This document shows, piece after piece, positions 58,553-64,000 of a stretch of 64,000 bases of DNA. Below the pieces are notes generated by a model. It searched no databases, was not told the DNA's origin, and saw nothing but the letters and a program-made list of their open reading frames with translations. The stretch is from Klebsiella spallanzanii (lineage in GTDB: Bacteria > Pseudomonadota > Gammaproteobacteria > Enterobacterales > Enterobacteriaceae), in contig NZ_CABGGS010000005.1 of the NCBI RefSeq assembly GCF_902158555.1, forward strand, positions 62,001 through 126,000, read 5' to 3'. Position 1 is the first letter of the stretch. Every line of letters begins with the position of its first letter. A program made the translations under genes and the position numbers.

Positions 58553-59416
58553 ATGTCCTGGTCAATCGATATCATTTCCTGCATTACCGATCGCTTTGTT
58601 GAGCTGACGGCGACCGAAAAGCGCATCGCGCAGTTTATTCTCGATGATGTCGCGGCGGCGGCGGAACTGCCTATCGCCGAAATGGCGCGGCTGACCAACA
58701 CCAGCCAGGCCTCGGTCACCCGCTTCGCGCGGGCGCTGGGTTGCAAAGATGTTCGCGAACTGAAGATGAAGCTGGCGCAATCTCTGGCGGTCGGCCAGCG
58801 CTTTATTCTCGATGTCCCGGACCTTGAAGGCGTGCAGGGGATCTATGAATCGATTATCGGTGTGCTGGAAACCAACCGCCGGGCGCTGGATATCGAAGCG
58901 CTGAAGCGCGCGGTCAGCTGGCTGAGCGATGCGCGGCAGATTCTGGCCCTCGGCATGGGCGGCGGCTCCACCATCTGTGCCCAGGAGATTCAGTATCGTC
59001 TGTTTCGCCTTGGCCTGCCGGTGGTCAGCCTGAATGACGGCCTGCTGGTACGCATGATGAGCTCGGCGGTGACGCCAAAGGATGTGGTTATCGTGCTGTC
59101 ATTAGGCGGTTATACCCAGGAAATCATTGAAAGCGCGGCGATTGCCAGCCAGTACGGTGCGAAGGTGATCGCGATTACCCCGGCCGGAACGCCGCTGGCG
59201 GAGCAGGCGGATCTGGTGCTGCCGCTGCTGGTGCGCGAAAACGACTATATCTTCAAGCCCAGCACTTCGCGCTATGCGATGCTGGCGATGGTTGATGTGC
59301 TGGCCACCGAACTGGCGATGGCCAACAAAACCCAGGCCAAAGGCCGGCTGCGGCGTATTAAGCTGGCGCTCGACAGCCACCGCGGCGGCGTCGACCGCCA
59401 GCCGCTGGGTGATTAG
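58553..59416 (+). CDS. MurR/RpiR-family transcriptional regulator
   Basis: 287 residues. The N-terminal RpiR helix-turn-helix (ATEKRIAQFILDDVAAAAELPIAEMARLTNTSQASVTRFARALG) is followed by a SIS phosphosugar-binding domain (ALGMGGGSTICAQEIQYRL, VLSLGGYTQEIIESA). It is likely to respond to a phosphorylated sugar acid made by the neighbouring pathway. Starts at 58511 and 58436 are possible in frame, but the protein family begins at MSWSIDI. Its end overlaps the convergent aldolase gene by four bases. Confidence 0.87.
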   Translation: MSWSIDIISCITDRFVELTATEKRIAQFILDDVAAAAELPIAEMARLTNTSQASVTRFARALGCKDVRELKMKLAQSLAVGQRFILDVPDLEGVQGIYESIIGVLETNRRALDIEALKRAVSWLSDARQILALGMGGGSTICAQEIQYRLFRLGLPVVSLNDGLLVRMMSSAVTPKDVVIVLSLGGYTQEIIESAAIASQYGAKVIAITPAGTPLAEQADLVLPLLVRENDYIFKPSTSRYAMLAMVDVLATELAMANKTQAKGRLRRIKLALDSHRGGVDRQPLGD

Positions 59417-60012
59417 CTTTTACTTGCGGAGATAAACCTCCCTGCCTGCTGGCGGGTGCGTTCCACCGTTTGTCCGGCGCGATAAAGATCGCTCCCCAAC
59501 CCGGCTCCGGCACACCCGGCCTGCACCCAGGTCGCCAGATTCTCCGGCGTCACGCCGCCTACCGCCAGCACCGGCACTTCCGGCGGCAGCACCGCTTTCA
59601 GCGCACGAATATAGTCCGGGCCAAAAGCGGAAGAGGGAAAAATCTTCAGCCACTGCGCCCCGGCATCCAGCGCGCTAAACGCCTCCGTCGCCGTCGCGCA
59701 CCCGGCGCAGACCAGCATCCCGCGCGCCACCGCCTGGCGGATAACCGCAGGCTGGGTATTCGGCGTGACGATAAGCTTTGCCCCGGCGTCGGCCAGAAAA
59801 TCGACCTGCTCAACCTTCAGTACCGTCCCTGCGCCAATCACCGCCTGCTCGCCAAACTGCGCCACCATCTGCGGGATACTTTGCTGCCAGTCCGGCGAAT
59901 TGAGCGGGATTTCAATATAGCGAAACCCTGCGCCAATCAGCGTATCAATATGCTCTGCCGCTTCTGCGGGGCGAATGCCGCGCAAAATCGCCACCAGTTT
60001 AAGCTTGTCCAT
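59413..60012 (-). CDS. dgoA: 2-dehydro-3-deoxy-6-phosphogalactonate aldolase (DgoA-type)
   Basis: 199 residues. Class I aldolase of the KDPG/KDPGal family: 2-keto-3-deoxy-6-phosphogalactonate to pyruvate and glyceraldehyde 3-phosphate. Catalytic E34 in YIEIPLNSP, Schiff-base K123 in WLKIFPSSAFGPDYI, and IGAGTVLKVEQV and LIVTPNTQP loops. Closest by eye to DgoA rather than Eda. It starts 13 bases inside dgoK, indicating coupling. Confidence 0.92.
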   Translation of the reverse strand: MDKLKLVAILRGIRPAEAAEHIDTLIGAGFRYIEIPLNSPDWQQSIPQMVAQFGEQAVIGAGTVLKVEQVDFLADAGAKLIVTPNTQPAVIRQAVARGMLVCAGCATATEAFSALDAGAQWLKIFPSSAFGPDYIRALKAVLPPEVPVLAVGGVTPENLATWVQAGCAGAGLGSDLYRAGQTVERTRQQAGRFISASKS

Positions 60013-60877
60013 TCATTATCCTCGCCATGCCGCTCAGCAATGCCTCGTCGCCGCTACAGCTGTTGACCGTCATCCCGCCCGCCATCATCGCCCGACGATA
60101 GCGGGCATTCAGCGCCGGGTCCCCCACCAGGGTGACGGTTGATATACGGTAACGCTGACCCAGGGTTGCGACCTCAGCGCCAATCAGCAGCCCGGAGAGA
60201 TAGTCGCTGACCGATGTCGCCGCCAGCGCCCCCAATACCCGCGCCGCCCTGGCGACAAACAGTTCGCTAATTAACGAGGGCTGCGCCAGCCCATTTTCCA
60301 GCCCCAGTTCAAAAGCAGCTTCGTCCGGCAACTGGGCCGTAAGCCCCTTGCCAAGCAGCGATTGCGTCATCAGCAGATGATGCAGCTCACCGGTCATCGC
60401 GGTAGCAAAGTGGCGCACCACGCCGCGCTCTACTTGCACCCATTTACAGTGGGTGCCCGGCATCACGTAGCACTCCGCCGGGGCCAGTTGCCACGCGCCC
60501 AGCAGCTGCGTCTCTTCCCCGCGCATCACGTTGTACTCCCCGACCTGTTCAATTTTGAGGCCGGGAATAATCCACACGCCTTCGGCAACGGCAAACAGCT
60601 GTTGCCCTGGGGCATCAATCGCCGCCGGACAAGGCAAGTACGGCACTGACTGCCAGCCCGCGTCACTACCGATCATCCCGGCCATCAGCACCGGAAGCTT
60701 CTCTGCGCCGCGCCAGGGAGCCAGGTGCTGCAGGAATACCTCCTCAGGCAGCAGTCCGTTGAGGCGAGTCACGCCCAGCGGCAGTTGCTTCGTCTCGACG
60801 CACTGGCCGTTGCGAATCAACCAGCCGCGTAGCTGGGTGGATCCCCAGTCGACGGCAATGTAGTTATTTATCCCCAT
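59999..60877 (-). CDS. dgoK: 2-dehydro-3-deoxygalactonokinase (DgoK-type)
   Basis: 292 residues. Phosphorylates KDGal at C6 to feed the adjacent aldolase. IAVDWGSTQLRGWLI is the ASKHA phosphate-1-type loop; VMPGTHCKWVQVERGVV and MTGELHHLLMTQSLLG match DgoK. The ATG at 60877 (MGINNYIAVDW) is chosen; a longer frame to 60943 runs into the end of the symporter gene. Four bases separate it from that gene, so symporter, kinase and aldolase are one operon. Confidence 0.92.
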   Translation of the reverse strand: MGINNYIAVDWGSTQLRGWLIRNGQCVETKQLPLGVTRLNGLLPEEVFLQHLAPWRGAEKLPVLMAGMIGSDAGWQSVPYLPCPAAIDAPGQQLFAVAEGVWIIPGLKIEQVGEYNVMRGEETQLLGAWQLAPAECYVMPGTHCKWVQVERGVVRHFATAMTGELHHLLMTQSLLGKGLTAQLPDEAAFELGLENGLAQPSLISELFVARAARVLGALAATSVSDYLSGLLIGAEVATLGQRYRISTVTLVGDPALNARYRRAMMAGGMTVNSCSGDEALLSGMARIMNGQA

Positions 60878-60881
60878 TTCC

Positions 60882-62369
60882 TTAGCCCCGCGACGTATTG
60901 CGTTTGCCAATCGGCAGCGGCGGCGCAGATGGGCGACTTTCACGTTCCTGGGTGATCATCTCCAGCGCTTCCTCACGGCTCATCTTGCTGGCAGGCGTAA
61001 GCAGTGTGACCACCACTGAGGCCACCAGGCTGGTCAGCACCGACGGAATACATGGATTGCCCCAGAAAGCCATCCAGTCGCTGTCCATCAGTACCACCAC
61101 CGATGCCCCTGCGCCGCCTGCCAGCGCGGCAACCGCGCCCTGCCAGTTAAAGCGATTCCAGAAGCGGCCAAGCATGGTGCAGATAAACATCCCGGACATA
61201 ATCATTGAGATCATTTTGGTGATATAGCTGATGATGTCGTTAGAGGTCAGCGCGAACAGCAACGCCAGCGCGATAACCAGCACGAGGAACATCCGCGACA
61301 GGCGAATCGCTTTTTCCGGCGCAGGCATATGCCCGGTGACGAGGGTATAGAGGTCGCGCAGCATGATGGACACCGCGGCAATCGCGTCGGAGCTGCCTGA
61401 CGACATATTGGCCGACATCCCGGCAATCAGAATTGCCATCGCCAGCACCGGCGGCAATACCTGCGTGGCAAACAGGAAGGCGAAACCGCTGTTTTCCAGG
61501 TTCGCATTCATGGTCCACACCGCCATGCCGATAATCGCTGGCAGGAAGGAGAAGCCAAGGTACAGCAGACCCGTGATGGTGAAAGACTGACGTACCGAGG
61601 AGACCGTCTTCGCCGAATAGATTCGCTGACGATAAGAAGGTGTCGCCAGCACACCAACGCCGATGACTATCGCCAAAGAGAACGCAGGCAGAATACCCAG
61701 TTTATCCACGGCAAATAAACTTTGCGCCGCCGGGTCAACCGCTTGCTGAATATGGCTCCAGCCGCCAACGTGATGCACCGCCAGAATCGCCATCAGAATA
61801 AAACCGACAAACAGCACGATGGATTGAATGGTATCGATCCAGACTACCGCCGAGTAACCGCCGATACCGACATACACCACAAAGGCCAGGGCGATAATGA
61901 TTTTGGCAACGTTAATATCGATACCACTGGCCCAGGCAAGATACAGACCGCCCCCTAAAATATGTGCACCAAGCCAGCCAATTGAGGCAATAAAAATAAG
62001 GATAGCGACCAGGTTTTTAATTATTTTGCTGCCGCCGGTATAATAAGACATCTCTTCGCTCATGGTCATAAAGCGAAACTTACGTACCGGAGCAAATAGC
62101 CACGCCACCAGCAGGATCCCTACCGCGCCGCCAAGACCATACAGCATCCCCGCCCAGCCGTTAGTGTAGCCAAAGCCCACCGCACCAACGCTTGAGCCGG
62201 TACCGACCATGGTACCGACGGTTGAACCCAGAGTCAGGATCATCGGCAGAGAACGGCCGCCCAGTAAAAAATCTTCACCCGTCTTTTGCTTACGCGACAC
62301 ATACCAGCCTAACGTAATCATGGCGCAGGCATAGACCGAGAACCAAATCAAAAAGGACATATTATTCAT
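60882..62369 (-). CDS. Sodium:solute symporter (SSS family)
   Basis: 495 residues with about 13 hydrophobic helices. SSS family signatures GRSLPMILTLGSTVGTMVGTGSSVGAVGFGYTNG at the N-terminal sodium-binding helix and AGMSANMSSGSSDAIAAVSIMLRDLY near residue 315 are present. The substrate is not readable, but the operon points to a sugar acid, amino sugar acid or N-acyl derivative. The 187 bases between it and the RidA gene contain a small hairpin (TGCCT/AGGCA at 62432-62447) and possibly a second promoter. Confidence 0.87.
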   Translation of the reverse strand: MNNMSFLIWFSVYACAMITLGWYVSRKQKTGEDFLLGGRSLPMILTLGSTVGTMVGTGSSVGAVGFGYTNGWAGMLYGLGGAVGILLVAWLFAPVRKFRFMTMSEEMSYYTGGSKIIKNLVAILIFIASIGWLGAHILGGGLYLAWASGIDINVAKIIIALAFVVYVGIGGYSAVVWIDTIQSIVLFVGFILMAILAVHHVGGWSHIQQAVDPAAQSLFAVDKLGILPAFSLAIVIGVGVLATPSYRQRIYSAKTVSSVRQSFTITGLLYLGFSFLPAIIGMAVWTMNANLENSGFAFLFATQVLPPVLAMAILIAGMSANMSSGSSDAIAAVSIMLRDLYTLVTGHMPAPEKAIRLSRMFLVLVIALALLFALTSNDIISYITKMISMIMSGMFICTMLGRFWNRFNWQGAVAALAGGAGASVVVLMDSDWMAFWGNPCIPSVLTSLVASVVVTLLTPASKMSREEALEMITQERESRPSAPPLPIGKRNTSRG

Positions 62370-62556
62370 TGCTCACATCCAGACGTAATAAATAATACTC
62401 GTACTGCTGAATATTATAAGTTGATAGAAACAATGCCTGAAAAAAGGCAAAGCGACACCGCTGGTGCCAGCCTGTTTATTCAGTCTGGCGCCAATATCAC
62501 ACTTTTTTGCTTATTCCTCCCCGAGCGGAGAAGAATGTTATTTTTCTCGCGCGGTT

Positions 62557-62949
62557 TTACACGCGCGCCGCGTTATAACAGGTCACATCCACTTCGACTT
62601 TGCAATCCACCACCAGGTCCGCCACGCAGCAGATACGGGCTGGCGGGTTATCGCCAAAGAACTCGCGGAACACTTTGTTGAAGGACTGGAAATAGCGCGA
62701 ATCGGTGAGGATCACTTTGACGTGTACGACGTCGGCGAGGGTATAGCCCGCTTCGGTCATGATATCCACGCAGTTCTGAATCGCCAGACGCGCCTGGTCG
62801 ACAATCCCCCCTTCCACCACTTCGCCATCTTTCATCGGCGTCTGACCGGAGACGTACAGCCAGCCACCCGCTTCCACCGCGCGGGCGAACGGCAGATGCT
62901 GCCCGCCGGTGCCGGTTCCGCCTTCCACGCCATAACGTTTAATACTCAT
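62557..62949 (-). CDS. RidA/YjgF-family imine/enamine deaminase
   Basis: 130 residues. Trimeric RidA fold: LYVSGQTPMKDGEVVEGGIVDQARLAIQN at the N-terminal half and PPARICCVADLVVDCKVEVDVTCYN at the C-terminus. The position of the catalytic arginine of RidA (in PARICC) is kept, while the usual E-x-E end is VEVDV. RidA proteins hydrolyse reactive imines released by PLP-dependent dehydratases or by D-amino-acid oxidation, so such an enzyme is expected nearby. It lies ten bases after the deacylase gene. Confidence 0.88.
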   Translation of the reverse strand: MSIKRYGVEGGTGTGGQHLPFARAVEAGGWLYVSGQTPMKDGEVVEGGIVDQARLAIQNCVDIMTEAGYTLADVVHVKVILTDSRYFQSFNKVFREFFGDNPPARICCVADLVVDCKVEVDVTCYNAARV

Positions 62950-62959
62950 CTTTCACTCC

Positions 62960-64000
62960 TTAGCTCATTCGGCGGCGCAGGAAACGCCCTGCGCGCCCGG
63001 TAATCTTTTTATCGCTGCCGTAGCTCATCACGCCGTTGACCATCACCGCTTCTATGCCGTCCGCCGGTTGTTTCGGGTCGGAGAAGCTGGCGACATCGCG
63101 CACCGTTTGCGGGTCAAACAGCACCAGATCGGCGAAGTAGCCCACTTTCACCAGCCCACGATCCACAAGCTGAAAGCGTGCCGCCGAGAGGCCGGTCATT
63201 TTGTGAATGGCGGTGGTCAGCGGAAACAGCTGTTCATCGCGACTGTAGTGGCCCAGTACCCGAGGGAAAGCCCCCCACAGCCGTGGATGCGGCATCGGGT
63301 CGTTCGGCAGGCCATCGGAGCCGATCATGGTGACCGGATAACGCAGCACCCGCCGCACGTCCTGCTCGTCCATGTTGTAATAGATTGCACCTGCGGGCAT
63401 TAGCCGCGCCGCCGCATCATGGAGGCTCACCTGCCAGCCATCGGCAATTTGCTTGAGGGTTTTACCGGCCTGTTCTGGCTGCGCTTCCGACCAGGTGATA
63501 ACGATGTCGAACTCATCGGTCACCTGCTTCATATCCAGCGTCGACGAACTGGCGGAATAGGGGTAGCAGTCGCAGGCAATCTCCTGGCGCTGGCGCATCT
63601 CATCGAAGAAAGCCAGCGTCTCCTTCGTGCGACCCCAGTTTTTCGCCCCGGCGCACTTGTGGTGCGAGACCACCACCGGCACGTTGCCGTGGCGACCAAT
63701 GCGAAACGCTTCGTCAAGCGCTTCCAGAATCGGTTCAAACTCCGAGCGCAAGTGAGTGGTGTAAATACCCTTCTCCGCCGCCAGCTCTTCCGCCAGCGCC
63801 ATCACCTCTTCAGTGGTGGACTGGAATGCGCTGGCGTAGGCCAGACCGGTACTCAGCCCCAGCGCCCCCTGACGCAGAGCGTCGCGCAGTTGAACCCGCA
63901 TCCCGGCGATTTCGCTTTCCGTCGCCGGGCGGAACAAATCATCCATATGATTGTTGCGCAGCGCGGTATGGCCAATCAGCGTGCCGACGTTCAGTGACGG
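62960..64000 (-). CDS. N-acyl-D-amino-acid deacylase (D-aminoacylase), N-terminus outside window
   Basis: 346 residues are visible; the frame runs off the right edge (upstream coding reads LNVGTLIGHTALRNNHMDD). Amidohydrolase-superfamily zinc enzyme: VVVSHHKCAGAKNWGRTKETL, ACDCYPYSASSSTLDM and MIGSDGLPNDPMPHPRLWGAFPRVLGHY are the D-aminoacylase signatures, with metal/catalytic H and D residues present. It removes acyl groups from N-acyl-D-amino acids or related N-acyl compounds. It probably begins the transcript leading into ridA and perhaps the symporter-dgoK-dgoA set. Confidence 0.9.
   Translation of the reverse strand, partial: PSLNVGTLIGHTALRNNHMDDLFRPATESEIAGMRVQLRDALRQGALGLSTGLAYASAFQSTTEEVMALAEELAAEKGIYTTHLRSEFEPILEALDEAFRIGRHGNVPVVVSHHKCAGAKNWGRTKETLAFFDEMRQRQEIACDCYPYSASSSTLDMKQVTDEFDIVITWSEAQPEQAGKTLKQIADGWQVSLHDAAARLMPAGAIYYNMDEQDVRRVLRYPVTMIGSDGLPNDPMPHPRLWGAFPRVLGHYSRDEQLFPLTTAIHKMTGLSAARFQLVDRGLVKVGYFADLVLFDPQTVRDVASFSDPKQPADGIEAVMVNGVMSYGSDKKITGRAGRFLRRRMS

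Noticed and set aside
62485-62505. Weak CRP-like sequence (TGTGATATTGG) upstream of the symporter gene
   Set aside because: Only one good half-site is present; the second half does not match TCACA.
62421-62520. Possible sigma-54 promoter (TGGCACCAGC) upstream of the symporter gene
   Set aside because: The -24-like TGGCAC is not followed by a TTGC at the needed spacing, and the local regulator is RpiR-type, not a sigma-54 activator.
43101-64000. Right-hand accessory block as one integrated genomic island
   Set aside because: No integrase, insertion sequence or direct-repeat ends were found. gfr and lgo genes are at their usual enteric neighbourhood, so ordinary gene-content variation explains the block.

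Overview
The window is a chromosomal segment of an enteric gammaproteobacterium (Enterobacteriaceae). Gene order and protein sequences follow the creABC-rob-gpmB-yjjX-trpR-slt-ettA-nadR-radA-serB-deo-prfC-rimI-rsmC-dnaTC-opgB stretch (about 99-100 min) of Escherichia and Salmonella. The accessory blocks (STM4551/STM4552-like genes next to fhuF, pobA, a gfr cluster after opgB, lgo genes, intergenic palindromic repeats) suggest a Klebsiella/Raoultella/Enterobacter/Kluyvera-type genome. I cannot fix the genus by reading alone.

1-18.9 kb is conserved core: the CreBC two-component system with CreA, Rob, GpmB, YjjX, TrpR with its operator, lytic transglycosylase Slt, the ABC-F factor EttA, NadR, RadA, SerB, YtjB, LplA, and the deoCABD nucleoside operon. 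The deo control region is well preserved, with two DeoR-type palindromes and two CRP sites 53 bp apart. From 19.3 to 28.2 kb come a CNT nucleoside permease, yjjV-yjjU, ytjA, osmY, prfC, yjjG, rimI-holD and the divergent rsmC.

At 28.3-28.7 kb lies a stringent-type promoter followed by three tandem tRNA-Leu(CAG) genes. Behind them is a small iron-linked patch: a DUF1435 membrane protein and fhuF, both with Fur boxes, flank a membrane diguanylate cyclase. Next come an orphan PTS EIIC, a YbaK-type editing protein, bglJ-yjjQ, pobA with a PobR-like regulator, yjjP-yjjB, dnaT-dnaC, yjjA and opgB.

From 43 kb to the end the window is mostly accessory catabolism: an rpn nuclease gene broken by an amber codon; a complete gfrABCDEF operon (mannose-family PTS plus two SIS deglycases for glucoselysine/fructoselysine) with its LevR-like activator GfrR and a near-perfect sigma-54 promoter; an L-galactonate cluster (uxaB, lgoD, lgoR, lgoT); two GNAT acetyltransferases; and a right-end cluster of RpiR regulator, KDPGal aldolase, KDGal kinase, sodium:solute symporter, RidA and a D-aminoacylase cut by the window edge. 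I propose that this last cluster handles an N-acylated amino-hexonate. It is the best candidate for an undescribed pathway here.
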